A stretch of DNA of 15,433 bases from Clostridia bacterium (GCA_028709105.1 JAQVYD010000018.1:1-15433), one strand, 5' to 3'; counted from the first letter of the stretch, positions 1 through 8,381 are shown. Numbers and translations are program-made. The notes: a model not told the origin generated them from the sequence alone.

Positions 1-16
1 AAAATAAACTTTATTT

Positions 17-1633
17 CTATTCAAGAGAAATTAAATAATAATATAAAGGCTGACCTCCATAATGTAGTTCAAAATCAATTTGTGTATATTTCTGTGACAA
101 GGCTTCAACCATTTCCGCAGCATCTTTCTCTTGGATGTTCTCGCCATAATATACCGTAATCAGTTCATGGTTAGGTTGCAAAAACTGATTAATTAATTGT
201 TCTACAACATCTTCAATCTTACTACCTGTGAGCACTAATTTCCCTTCACCAAGACCTAAAATCTGCCCCTTCTTAATAAGATGATTCTCATATTGTGCAT
301 CCCTGATGGCATAAGTTACCTCTAGAGTAATCATCTGTTTACAAGCATCCTCCATCTTACTTTTATTAGTCTCCAGATCACTTTCCGCACTAAAAGCCAT
401 TAAAGCAGCAATGCCTTCAGGGATCGTTTTCGTAGCTACCACCTGCGTAGGTTTAGAAGCTACATTCGCCGCCTGCTCCGCCGCTAAAAAAACATTCTTA
501 TTATTAGGTAAAATTATTACTTCTTCTGTCATTACTTGTTCTATCGCATTAATAAACTCCTGCGTACTGGGGTTCATCGTTTGCCCACCATTAATCACCA
601 TATCTACACCCAAACTTCTAAAAACATCATTTAAACCGGAACCAAAAGATACCGTGATAATTCCCAAGCGTTTAATCGCTTCCCCTTTTATGCTCATCTC
701 ATCACTCTGTTCACTCATATTATCTATTTGAATTTGGTGCAGAGACCCTAACCCAGTACAATAATCCAAAACCTTACCGGGTAAATTAGTATGAATATGG
801 ATCTTCCCTGTTTCGCTATTACCAACAACAAGCAAACAATCACCTTTATCCGCAAGGAAAGCCTTAATCTCTTGCAAAGGCAATTCTTTGTCCTTCTTCT
901 TTAAAATAAATTCTGTGCAGTACTGATAGGTTAAAACTTTTTTCTCAACAAAAGCAGTTTCTTTATTATCAATATTGAGAGGAGGGAAAGAAATAATTAA
1001 TTCCTTAAACAAAACACCATCAAGGGCTGTCAACATCCCTTCCAGAATATAAACCAGACCTTGACCGCCGGCATCTACGACACCTGCCTGTTGCAGAACA
1101 GGTAACATTAAAGGCGTTTTCTGCAAAGCCTCATAAGCTCCATGATAAGCCGCCTGAAAAACAGAATTCAGCGAATCATCTCCATTCTCTAATTCGTTCA
1201 TCGCCGCTTCTGAAGCCTCTCGGGAAACAGTAAGAATAGTTCCTTCCACAGGATTCATGACCGCTTTATACGCTGTTTCCACGGATACAGCAAGAGCTTG
1301 ACAAAATTCCAGAGCATTAATTTCCTTTTTACCTTCCGTACTTTTGGCAAAACCCGCTAAAAGCTGAGAAAGAATAACCCCCGAATTTCCTCTTGCCCCC
1401 ATTAAAGCACCATGAGCCATTAATTTAGTTGCCTTTTCAAGATTATGTTCCCTATTATCCAACAATGTTTTAGCAGCCGAAACCATCGTTAAACTCATAT
1501 TTGTACCTGTATCACCATCAGGCACCGGGAAAACATTCAATTCATCAACAGCTTGTTTTCTTTCCTCTAAATATGCACTGGCAGCAATTAACATTTTCGA
1601 CCAAAGCACACCATCTATCTTCTCAACCCTCAC
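17..1633 (-). CDS. fakA: DAK2-domain fatty acid kinase-like protein (FakA/YloV family)
   Basis: This 538-residue protein matches the FakA/YloV family in length and architecture. In that family the enzyme uses ATP to phosphorylate fatty acids bound to a DegV-type partner (FakB), feeding exogenous fatty acids into phospholipid synthesis. The N-terminal DAK2 (dihydroxyacetone kinase L-like) nucleotide and metal site is visible as NVFPVPDGDTGTNM at about residues 33-46. It is followed by HGALMGARGNSGVILSQ near 74-90 and a VDAGGQG segment near 190. The middle and C-terminal domains follow, ending in GGQPLYYYLISLE. The GTG start is preferred because GAGGAGG lies 7 nt upstream. A good sigma-A-type promoter sits just upstream, so the gene is probably transcribed independently of the upstream gene. 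The usual partner genes (asp23-like yloU upstream, fakB/degV) are not next to it on the upstream side; the downstream side is outside the window. The family call is firm; the fatty-acid substrate is inferred from the family. Confidence 0.88.
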   Translation of the reverse strand: MRVEKIDGVLWSKMLIAASAYLEERKQAVDELNVFPVPDGDTGTNMSLTMVSAAKTLLDNREHNLEKATKLMAHGALMGARGNSGVILSQLLAGFAKSTEGKKEINALEFCQALAVSVETAYKAVMNPVEGTILTVSREASEAAMNELENGDDSLNSVFQAAYHGAYEALQKTPLMLPVLQQAGVVDAGGQGLVYILEGMLTALDGVLFKELIISFPPLNIDNKETAFVEKKVLTYQYCTEFILKKKDKELPLQEIKAFLADKGDCLLVVGNSETGKIHIHTNLPGKVLDYCTGLGSLHQIQIDNMSEQSDEMSIKGEAIKRLGIITVSFGSGLNDVFRSLGVDMVINGGQTMNPSTQEFINAIEQVMTEEVIILPNNKNVFLAAEQAANVASKPTQVVATKTIPEGIAALMAFSAESDLETNKSKMEDACKQMITLEVTYAIRDAQYENHLIKKGQILGLGEGKLVLTGSKIEDVVEQLINQFLQPNHELITVYYGENIQEKDAAEMVEALSQKYTQIDFELHYGGQPLYYYLISLE

Positions 1634-1669
1634 GACTCTGCCTCCTCAAACCGTGATCACCCATTCTAT

Positions 1670-1699
1670 ATTATACTTGTTATCATCAAATATCGTCAA
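1670..1699 (-). promoter_or_regulatory. Sigma-A-type promoter of the fakA-like gene
   Basis: On the minus strand a TTGACG -35 box (1694-1699) is followed after 18 nt by a perfect TATAAT -10 box (1670-1675). Transcription would start near 1663, about 30 nt before the GTG start, leaving room for the GAGGAGG ribosome binding site. Confidence 0.75.
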
Positions 1700-1752
1700 T
1701 TTTTTTACTTAAATCTATTTTTCTTTATTTCCGAGTTTATTCTTTTACTATT

Positions 1753-3357
1753 TTAACTAACCTTCTTGAGTTCACGCTCTATTTCAGAGAGCTGTGCCAA
1801 TAAACGCTGTAAAATCTTCGTATCACTCCCTGGCTGTTTCGATTGAATAAGTATATTTTCCTTGATAATCATAAACGCCTGAACTAAATTCGGTTCTAAA
1901 ACAGTAGAAACTGCTGCTACAGAAGGAATTTCTATTTTCTCCATTACCGGTTCTTCAAACTCAAAATCACAAATCATACCATATTCAGCGATTTTCGCCT
2001 GAATTTTCATTTCGCTGGCAATTAATCTCTGCAAAGCCCCTAATGCTTCCTCTTCCCCATGCACGAGAATAATCTGTCTAGGGGTTTTTTCAAAACCCTG
2101 CAACCATTCTAATAAGCCTTCCTGATCAGCATGGGCGGAAAAATCATCAATCCTTTCCACAGTAGCATTAACAGCAATTTGCTCACCATGAATTCTTACG
2201 TTCTTCTCACCATCTAAAATTCTTCTGCCTAAAGTTCCTTCTGCTTGATAGCCAACAAAGAGAACGGTAGATTGGGGACGCCAAAGATTATGTTTAAGGT
2301 GGTGCTTTATTCTGCCGGCATCAGCCATCCCGCTTGCGGAAATAATGATTGCTCCACCTTTGATTTTATTTAAAGCAATAGAATCCTCTGTCGAAAGAAC
2401 ATAATGGATATCCTCTCCTGTAAAAAGTGCCTCTGCACCTTTCCCTTTTATCATTATAGAAGCTTCTTCATCAAAACATTCAGGGTTTTGCATAAATACT
2501 TTTGTCGCTTCTACAGCCATGGGACTATCAATATAAATATCCACAGGAGGGATTTGACCTTTTTCCTTCATTATTTTAAGATAATAAACAAGGTCTTGTG
2601 TCCTTTCTACAGCAAAACTAGGAATAACCAAATTACCTCCTTTAAGCATGGTCTGCCTTACTACTCTGGCCAAAGCCTCCAACTTATCTTCTGTTTCTAA
2701 ATGATAACGATTTCCATAAGTTGATTCCATCACCACAATGTCAGCTTCTTTTATTTTAGTAGGATCTTCCACTATCGCCGTATCTGTATTCCCAATATCG
2801 CCCGTAAAAACAACCTTCTTTTCTATCCCTTTATCCCTAATCAACAACTCAATCATCGCCGAACCAAGAATATGACCGGCATCATAAAATTTAACTTTTA
2901 TCCCGGGGGCTATCTCAAACTGCTGCTCGTAATGATAACTTTTAAAAAACGGCAGACAATCTCTCGCATCTTTCGCCGTATAAATAGGCTCTAACAAGGC
3001 TCCTCCGCTACGGGACAATTTCCTGTTTTTCCGTTCAACCTCCATTTCCTGAATATGCCCGCTATCGGGTAAAACCACACTACATAACTCCGTTGTAGCT
3101 TTCGTAGTAAAAACATGACCGCGAAACCCCTTTTTATACAACTTGGGAATTAATCCACAATGGTCAACATGAGCATGTGTTAATAAAACAAAATCAATCT
3201 CTTCCGGCGCAAAAGGGAAAGGACCATAGTTTAATTCTTTTAAAGTTTTGGAACCCTGAAACAAACCACAATCAACCAAAAATTTTTTTTGTTCTGTTGT
3301 TACCAAAAAACATGAACCGGTTACTGTTCCCGCAGCACCATAAAATTGAATATTCAT
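1753..3357 (-). CDS. Metallo-beta-lactamase / beta-CASP RNA-processing exonuclease family protein
   Basis: This is a 534-residue MBL-fold protein with the beta-CASP insert typical of CPSF-like and RNase J-like nucleases. Visible elements in order are the zinc motif HAHVDH (about residues 61-66), GHILGSAM (metal His), FTGDIGN (metal Asp), STYGNR, the beta-CASP segment PSFAVERTQ and SASGMADAGRIKHHL, the FSAHADQ motif, and LVHGEEEA near the C-terminus with the last conserved His. About 100 further residues end in a short charged helix. By family it should be a zinc-dependent RNA-processing (or possibly DNA) nuclease; the exact substrate cannot be read from sequence. I use the ATG at 3357 because GAGGAG lies 7 nt upstream; a TTG two codons earlier is too close to that site. 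The spacer to the downstream fakA-like gene is 119 bp and contains that gene's own promoter; I see no hairpin terminator in it. Confidence 0.88.
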   Translation of the reverse strand: MNIQFYGAAGTVTGSCFLVTTEQKKFLVDCGLFQGSKTLKELNYGPFPFAPEEIDFVLLTHAHVDHCGLIPKLYKKGFRGHVFTTKATTELCSVVLPDSGHIQEMEVERKNRKLSRSGGALLEPIYTAKDARDCLPFFKSYHYEQQFEIAPGIKVKFYDAGHILGSAMIELLIRDKGIEKKVVFTGDIGNTDTAIVEDPTKIKEADIVVMESTYGNRYHLETEDKLEALARVVRQTMLKGGNLVIPSFAVERTQDLVYYLKIMKEKGQIPPVDIYIDSPMAVEATKVFMQNPECFDEEASIMIKGKGAEALFTGEDIHYVLSTEDSIALNKIKGGAIIISASGMADAGRIKHHLKHNLWRPQSTVLFVGYQAEGTLGRRILDGEKNVRIHGEQIAVNATVERIDDFSAHADQEGLLEWLQGFEKTPRQIILVHGEEEALGALQRLIASEMKIQAKIAEYGMICDFEFEEPVMEKIEIPSVAAVSTVLEPNLVQAFMIIKENILIQSKQPGSDTKILQRLLAQLSEIERELKKVS

Positions 3358-3471
3358 AACCAATCTCCTCTCAACACGTTATTTTCGATATAAATCAACA
3401 AAATTTATCTATAAAAAAATACACCTATCCTATTTTAGCATAAATATTACCCTCAAAAACTAAAAAAAGAC

Positions 3472-3520
3472 AAAAAAGGGGCTGTCTCAAAAATTTAATT
3501 TTTAAGACAGCCCCTTTTTT
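3472..3520 (-). terminator. Strong intrinsic terminator downstream of trpB2, possibly bidirectional
   Basis: A perfect 16-bp inverted repeat pairs AAAAAAGGGGCTGTCT (3472-3487) with AGACAGCCCCTTTTTT (3505-3520). The AT-rich loop can itself pair further. On the minus strand it lies about 25 nt past the stop of the TrpB-like gene and ends in a run of T. The symmetrical A and T tails would let it work in both directions, but no plus-strand gene reads into it. Confidence 0.9.
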
Positions 3521-3545
3521 CGAACCTTCTTACATTAACTTTGGC

Positions 3546-4910
3546 TTAATTTATGACAGGTAACCTTTTAAAGTTTTCCTGTATTTCTTTCTCAGAGATC
3601 ACGACATCCTTGATTACTCCCGAAAAATAATTTTCATAAGCAGTAAGATCTAAATGCCCATGCCCGCTTAGATTGAAAACAATACTTCTCGCCACTCCTT
3701 CTTTTTTGCCTGCTAAAGCTTCGTCAATAGTTGCTTTAATCGCATGGGCCGATTCAGGAGCCGGCACAATCCCTTCCGTCTGAGCAAAAAGAACGGCCGC
3801 CTCAAAAACACCTTTTTGTTTTACCGCCTTAGCCTCTAAAAGCCCGTCAGCATAAAGCTGACTAAGCAAAGGCGAACAACCATGATATCTCAAGCCGCCG
3901 GCATGAATTCCTGCCGGAGTAAAATTAGACCCTAGTGTATACATCTTCAAAAGAGGTGTTAAACCAGCTATATCACAATAATCATAAGCAAATTTCCCTC
4001 TCGTAAGTGACGGACAAGCTGATGGCTCTACAGCAACAAGTCTAACCTTTTTACCTTTTAATTTATCCGGAACAAAAGGGAAAGCAATCCCGGCAAAATT
4101 ACTGCCGCCACCACAACAACCAATGACCACATCAGGATAATCTTCAACCATTTCCAGCTGTAACCTTACCTCTTGACCAATAATTGATTGATGTAAGCAA
4201 ACATGATTAAGAACACTACCTAAAGCATAATTAGTTTCTGCACACTGTACCGCATCTTCAATCGCTTCACTAATAGCAATACCTAATGTTCCCGGAGTCT
4301 CCGGATATTCTAACAATATTTTTCGCCCAATCTCTGTCTTTTCACTCGGACTGGGAATACATTGCGCTCCATAAGTCTCCATAAACAAACGCCGATAAGG
4401 TTTTTGCTGAAAACTTATCCTGACCATATAAACAATACATTCTAACCCAAACATCTTACAAGCCAGAGAAAGGGCTGTCCCCCACTGTCCGGCACCGGTT
4501 TCCGTAGTCAGCCTTTTAATTCCGGCAACCTTATTGAAAAACACTTGCGGAATCGCACTATTTAACTTATGACTGCCTACCGGACTTACCCCTTCGTATT
4601 TATAATAGATTCGACAAGGGGTATCCAAGGCTTTTTCTAACCGTCGTGCCCTAAACAAAGGAGAAGGTCTCCATTGCTTGTAAATCTCCCTAACCTCTTG
4701 CGGAATCTCAATATACCTTTCCGTAGATACCTCCTGCTCAATCAAAGACATCGGAAAAATAGGGGTAAGGTCACTCGGGGTAAGGGGTTTTTTCGTCTGG
4801 GGATGTAATCCCGGTGCCAGAGGATTAGGCATATCAGCCTGTACATTATACCAAAACTTAGGAATCTTCTCCTCCGGTAAAATAATTTTGGTCAGCTCCG
4901 CTCTACTCAT
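3546..4910 (-). CDS. trpB: TrpB2-type pyridoxal-phosphate enzyme (tryptophan synthase beta-like)
   Basis: This 454-residue fold-type II PLP enzyme belongs to the TrpB-like (TrpB2) group and not to the canonical TrpB of the trpAB complex. The Schiff-base lysine is K115 in PVGSHKLNSA. TETGAGQWGTALS (about 136-148) is the substrate loop with the catalytic-type Glu, and CCGGGSN (about 265-271) binds the PLP phosphate. HAGGLRYHGCSPLL and NLSGHGHLDL are typical of the TrpB2 branch. The N-terminal extension of about 80 residues before the catalytic core also fits that branch. The family joins indole with serine or phosphoserine to form tryptophan; a stand-alone copy may serve indole salvage, which is an inference. 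No trpA or other trp gene is adjacent. The ATG start has GAGAGGAG about 10 nt upstream. A promoter precedes it and a strong terminator follows, so it is probably monocistronic. Confidence 0.9.
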   Translation of the reverse strand: MSRAELTKIILPEEKIPKFWYNVQADMPNPLAPGLHPQTKKPLTPSDLTPIFPMSLIEQEVSTERYIEIPQEVREIYKQWRPSPLFRARRLEKALDTPCRIYYKYEGVSPVGSHKLNSAIPQVFFNKVAGIKRLTTETGAGQWGTALSLACKMFGLECIVYMVRISFQQKPYRRLFMETYGAQCIPSPSEKTEIGRKILLEYPETPGTLGIAISEAIEDAVQCAETNYALGSVLNHVCLHQSIIGQEVRLQLEMVEDYPDVVIGCCGGGSNFAGIAFPFVPDKLKGKKVRLVAVEPSACPSLTRGKFAYDYCDIAGLTPLLKMYTLGSNFTPAGIHAGGLRYHGCSPLLSQLYADGLLEAKAVKQKGVFEAAVLFAQTEGIVPAPESAHAIKATIDEALAGKKEGVARSIVFNLSGHGHLDLTAYENYFSGVIKDVVISEKEIQENFKRLPVIN

Positions 4911-4957
4911 CTCTAACTCGCTCCTCTCATCTGAATATATTTTTCTAAATATGTCTT

Positions 4958-4987
4958 ATCTTAACATAGACACTACTCTCCTTGCAA
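4958..4987 (-). promoter_or_regulatory. Probable promoter of trpB2
   Basis: On the minus strand TTGCAA (4982-4987) and TAAGAT (4958-4963) are separated by 18 nt, a reasonable sigma-A-type pair. The predicted start lies about 40 nt upstream of the trpB2 ATG. Confidence 0.5.
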
Positions 4988-5009
4988 CCCCCTAATTAAA
5001 TTCTTAAAA

Positions 5010-5037
5010 AACACTGAATTTTTCTGCAAGAAAAATT
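5010..5037 (-). terminator. Weak hairpin after the mcp gene
   Basis: A 9-bp perfect hairpin (AATTTTTCT at 5017-5025, AGAAAAATT at 5029-5037, loop GCA) begins about 10 nt past the mcp stop on the minus strand and is followed by CAGTGTTTTTT. It would close the chemotaxis operon. The stem is almost all A-T, so termination would be leaky if it occurs at all. Confidence 0.4.
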
Positions 5038-5046
5038 AGTTTACGA

Positions 5047-6807
5047 CTAATACTTGCCAAATTCCTTATCGCTTAAATCAATCTCAATAGCTTCTTCCTC
5101 TCTGGAATTTCTCCTGGCCGAACGAGCCGGAAATTTTTTCTTTTCCGTCATCTGCTCAAGCGCACTCAATAATTTGGGATTTAAGTGCTCATCCTCCCTA
5201 TGATAATTGCTCTGACGCAGTTTAAACCGACTGACCTGTTCTTTTAAAAGCTCGGACTGACCGGAAAGTTCTTCACTGGCCGCGGCACTTTCTTCAGAGG
5301 TAGCCGAGTTGGTTTGCACTACCTGTGAAACCTCCGCCAACCCCTGAGAGATTTGGGCAATTCCTGAAGCCTGGGCATTAGAGGCTGCGGCAATCTCACT
5401 GACAAGGGTTGCTACTTTATCTGCTTCTTCCACAATCTCACCTAGTGCTGCTGCAGTTTCATGCGCCATCTTCGTACCACCCTCAACCCGCTTAATCGAT
5501 TCTTCAATCATCGCGGTTGTTTCTTTCGCCGCATTGGCCGACCTAGCCGCCAAATTTCTCACTTCTTCCGCCACCACGGCAAAACCTTTCCCGTGCTGAC
5601 CCGCCCTAGCAGCTTCTACCGCAGCATTTAAAGCTAAGAGATTAGTTTGAAAAGCAATCTCATCAATTACCTTGATAATCTTCGAAATATTATTGGAAGA
5701 AACATTAATTTCCTCCATCGCCTTAAGCATTCTCTCCATCTGCTTATTTCCGTCCAGAGCATTTTCTTTAGCTTTTTCCGCCAATTCATTGGCGACATTT
5801 GCATTTTCCGCATTCTGTTTCGTTTGTGTCGATATTTCTTCAATCGACGCGGTTGATTCCTCTATAGAACTGGCCTGTTCCGTTGCTCCCTGGGAAAGGG
5901 CATTGCTGGAAGCGGCAATCTCTTGTGCCCCTGAGGTCACTTGTTCTGCAGAAAAATTAATATTCGTCATAATTTCGTTAAAACTATCGGCCATTCTCCT
6001 AAAAGCATCGGCAAGCTTACCCACTTCATCCTTTTTGTATATATCAATATCAATATCTAAATCTCCTTGTGCTAATTTATTTGAGGCATCCACAAGTTTG
6101 TAGATAGGGTTAACAAAAGAGTTCCCCAAAAGATATACTATTAAAACAGCTATTAATATTACTATTATCGCGATAAGAATAAGTGCATTTAATAAATCTG
6201 ATGTGAATTCTTCCATCATCATCATAATTTCATTTTTAGCAATTCCTAAAAACATAATGCCGATAGTTTCGCCTTGCTTGTTTTTTATGGGGTTATAAGC
6301 TGTTAAATACTCACTTCCTAAGATGTTTGCCGGACCAATATATAACTTTCCATTGACGACATCACTATAAGCACTACTATCTTTACCTAAATATGTACCA
6401 ATTGCTCTTTCCCCATTTTCATTTCTTATATTAGTAATTACTCTTCTGAAATCATCATTTTCTTTGACAAAGATAGTAGCAACATTACCTAAATCTTTCT
6501 GTATGGCATCAACCATTTCATATCTTCCATCAATACTTACCTCATTACAGTCTTTCAATATACCTTGGTCATATCCTAATTCTCCAAAGTATTTTCCAAT
6601 GTATAGCTGTGCTGAATTGATATCACCTTGCAATTTCTGATGTAGTAAAGTTTCTTTGACCTTATCCATATCATCAAACGCTTTATTATATGAAAAAATA
6701 CTGATTGTGGCACAAGATATAATTAATACTAGGGTGATAACGAAAACAAGTTTGCCTTTAATGCCGATATTCTTACCAACTCGTAGTTCCTTCATAAATT
6801 TAATCAT
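5047..6807 (-). CDS. Methyl-accepting chemotaxis protein with periplasmic/extracytoplasmic Cache sensor
   Basis: This is a 586-residue chemoreceptor. The first transmembrane helix is at about residues 20-38. An extracytoplasmic sensor of about 165 residues follows and ends in YNPIKNKQGETIGIMFLGI, typical of single Cache (sCache_2/Cache_3) domains. The second membrane helix is at about 208-228, HAMP at about 229-280, and then the long signalling coiled coil. Its hairpin tip (EIAFQTNLLALNAAVEAARAG, here split as EIAFQTNLLA near 383-392 and LNAAVEAARAG near 393-403) contacts CheA and CheW. A linker of about 55 residues leads to a C-terminal IEIDLSDKEFGKY. Tails ending in FGKY recur in Firmicute receptors as I recall the family; a docking role for CheR/CheB is inference. 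The gene starts 11 bp after cheW and is the last in the operon. The ATG at 6807 has its Shine-Dalgarno directly against it, so the ATG at 6795 is an alternative start. The ligand is unknown. Confidence 0.93.
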   Translation of the reverse strand: MIKFMKELRVGKNIGIKGKLVFVITLVLIISCATISIFSYNKAFDDMDKVKETLLHQKLQGDINSAQLYIGKYFGELGYDQGILKDCNEVSIDGRYEMVDAIQKDLGNVATIFVKENDDFRRVITNIRNENGERAIGTYLGKDSSAYSDVVNGKLYIGPANILGSEYLTAYNPIKNKQGETIGIMFLGIAKNEIMMMMEEFTSDLLNALILIAIIVILIAVLIVYLLGNSFVNPIYKLVDASNKLAQGDLDIDIDIYKKDEVGKLADAFRRMADSFNEIMTNINFSAEQVTSGAQEIAASSNALSQGATEQASSIEESTASIEEISTQTKQNAENANVANELAEKAKENALDGNKQMERMLKAMEEINVSSNNISKIIKVIDEIAFQTNLLALNAAVEAARAGQHGKGFAVVAEEVRNLAARSANAAKETTAMIEESIKRVEGGTKMAHETAAALGEIVEEADKVATLVSEIAAASNAQASGIAQISQGLAEVSQVVQTNSATSEESAAASEELSGQSELLKEQVSRFKLRQSNYHREDEHLNPKLLSALEQMTEKKKFPARSARRNSREEEAIEIDLSDKEFGKY

Positions 6808-6818
6808 CCTTTCTTATT

Positions 6819-7319
6819 TTATTTACTTATCTCTTTAATTTCCATAATTTCTTCATTAATAAGCAACTTCTCACAGTTAATCAAAAGCTTTACTTCATCA
6901 CCAACTTTCCCTATTCCCTTAATAAATTTGTTTTCACTATCGGTTACCTCCGGCGGAGGAACAATTTCTTCTTCGGGAATAGAAAGCACCTCAGCGACCT
7001 GATCAACAATCAGCCCTACAAAAAGATGGTTAATCTCGATGACGATCACACATGTCCGCTCATTATATTCCTTACATACTTTCTTAAAACGTTCCCGCAC
7101 ATCCATCACAGGAATAATTTTGCCTCTTAAATTAATAATCCCTTTAAGATAGTGCGGCAGCCCGGGGACCTCGGTAATAGTCTGAATCCCAATAATTTCA
7201 ATAACATACTTAATCTCAATGCCGTAAAACTCCTTACCCAAAAAGAAAATTAAATATTTATCTTTTTGGGTATCTTCATCTTGTTCCCATAAATCTTGGA
7301 TACGCGCATTATTTTCCAT
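6819..7319 (-). CDS. cheW: CheW chemotaxis coupling protein
   Basis: This 166-residue SH3-like CheW domain protein physically links the receptor tip to the P5 domain of CheA. The sequence shows YLIFFLGKEFYGIEI at the start of the domain, the conserved GLPHYLKGIINLRGKIIPVM block that forms the CheA/receptor contact face, then VGLIVDQVAEVL and KFIKGIGKVGDEVKLLIN at the C-terminal strands. I use the ATG at 7319, which has AAAGGAG 8 nt upstream; a GTG at 7337 lies inside that ribosome binding site. The gene is followed by mcp after 11 bp, so receptor and coupler are surely co-transcribed. Directly upstream lies a decayed remnant of a cheA 3' end, which implies that this cheW once followed its own cheA. 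Confidence 0.93.
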   Translation of the reverse strand: MENNARIQDLWEQDEDTQKDKYLIFFLGKEFYGIEIKYVIEIIGIQTITEVPGLPHYLKGIINLRGKIIPVMDVRERFKKVCKEYNERTCVIVIEINHLFVGLIVDQVAEVLSIPEEEIVPPPEVTDSENKFIKGIGKVGDEVKLLINCEKLLINEEIMEIKEISK

Positions 7320-7360
7320 GCCTCCAACTCCTTTCACTCAAAATATTCAGGATATACCCA

Positions 7361-7420
7361 AATCAGAAAAGCCTCGCAAGATTGAAAATCTAATTATTTC
7401 TGCCATTACCGAAAAAAGTC
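7361..7420 (-). pseudogene. Remnant of a second cheA 3' end
   Basis: An ungapped alignment of 7361-7420 with the 3' end of the intact cheA (9617-9676) gives 43 identical bases of 60. The TGA stop is at the same place, and about 15 of the next 21 bases also match. In frame the remnant reads TFFGNGRNN*IFNLARLF*, against TLLGDGSISLILDVAGFF* in CheA, so it has acquired an internal TAG. It sits between the cheR stop and the cheW ribosome binding site. It is the most diverged of the four remnants in this operon and cannot encode a product. Confidence 0.8.
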
Positions 7421-7435
7421 CATACCCCGCCCCCT

Positions 7436-8263
7436 TTACTCCTTTCTGTAAACAGCCGGCATAATATACCGGTACTTAGTTGTCTGGCGATTTAATGCTT
7501 CTGTATGACCAATAAAAAGATATCCTCCCGAATCAGTCGCCTCATAGAGCTTTCTCACTAACTCTGTTTTGGTTAAATCGTCAAAATAGATCATAACATT
7601 TCGACAAAAAATCACCTGGAATTTTCTTTTAAAAGAAAATGTTTTCTCCATAAGATTAAACTTTCTATAGATTATTTCCTTTTTAAGCTCATCAACAAGA
7701 ACAGATGTATGAGCATCCCTTTTTTTAAAGTACCGTCTTTGCCAATTAAGAGGGAGTTTAGCAAGACTTTTATTTTCATAAATACCTTTTCTCGCTATCT
7801 CCAGCGCTTTACTCGAGATGTCCGTGGCTAATATTTTTGTATCCCACCATCTCTTTTCCGTCCCGAAAAAATCATCAATAATTATAGCAAGGGTAACCGG
7901 TTCCTCACCTGTAGAACATCCGGCACTCCAAATTCTTAAATCTTTTTCTCTATTCGTCTTAGCAAGAAAAGGCAAGACATAATCCCGAAAATAATCAAAA
8001 TGATTAGCTTCACGCATAAAAAAAGTATGATTAGTAGAGATCCGATCAATCAGCTCCATTCCCGCTTTCCCACTCTGATCGGAAAGAATATACTGATAAT
8101 AATCCGAAAAACTTTTAAAGTTTTTCTCTTGTAACACTTTATAAAGTCTGCTGACAATAAGTGTTTTTTTTTCTTCTTTTAAATTGATCCCATAGTTAAT
8201 TTTTATATAATCAGCTAATTGACGAAATTCTTTTCCCGTAATTTCTAACAATATCTTCACCAA
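7436..8263 (-). CDS. cheR: CheR chemoreceptor glutamate methyltransferase
   Basis: This 275-residue protein methylates receptor glutamates with S-adenosylmethionine, opposing CheB. It has an N-terminal helical CheR domain (about residues 5-80) and the motif ISTNHTFFMREANHF (about 75-89). The SAM-binding WSAGCSTGEEP (about 112-122) is followed by VTLA where most CheRs have YTLA. ATDIS, FCRNVMIYFDD (about 219-229) and IGHTEAL complete the fold. The start is uncertain. The frame is open from a TTG at 8263, then GTG at 8260 and TTG at 8251. None has a classic AGGAGG site at normal spacing, but GGTGA lies 6-7 nt before the TTG at 8251. A strong AAGGAGGGGAG at about 8297-8307 is too far upstream and in-frame TAA at 8288-8290 blocks extension to it. 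The last codons AGA AAG GAG TAA recur in a remnant before cheB. Confidence 0.9.
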   Translation of the reverse strand: MVKILLEITGKEFRQLADYIKINYGINLKEEKKTLIVSRLYKVLQEKNFKSFSDYYQYILSDQSGKAGMELIDRISTNHTFFMREANHFDYFRDYVLPFLAKTNREKDLRIWSAGCSTGEEPVTLAIIIDDFFGTEKRWWDTKILATDISSKALEIARKGIYENKSLAKLPLNWQRRYFKKRDAHTSVLVDELKKEIIYRKFNLMEKTFSFKRKFQVIFCRNVMIYFDDLTKTELVRKLYEATDSGGYLFIGHTEALNRQTTKYRYIMPAVYRKE

Positions 8264-8316
8264 CTTTGTAAGTAAGGAAAGAACTTTTTAGCAATTCTCC
8301 CCTCCTTCACTTTTTA

Positions 8317-8370
8317 TTAATACTTACCAAATTCTTTATCGCTTAAATCAATCTCGATAGCTTCTTCCTC
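8317..8370 (-). pseudogene. Remnant of a second mcp 3' end
   Basis: 8317-8370 matches 5047-5100, the last 17 codons plus stop of the intact chemoreceptor gene, at 50 of 54 bases. The encoded peptide is identical (EEEAIEIDLSDKEFGKY, stop) and all four changes are silent. It begins a few codons after the cheB stop, in a different frame from cheB, with no start codon or receptor body attached. It is therefore the severed 3' tail of a former receptor gene between cheB and cheR. Confidence 0.92.
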
Positions 8371-8381
8371 GTCGTGTTTCC

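Noticed and set aside
3472..3520. Long inverted repeat considered as an insertion-element end or repeat family member
   Set aside because: The position just after a stop codon, the GC core and the T run fit a terminator, and no second copy was noticed in the window.
5672..6103. 143-residue plus-strand frame opposite the mcp gene
   Set aside because: It is the antisense shadow of the strongly conserved HAMP and signalling region; codon use and lack of a ribosome binding site argue against a gene.
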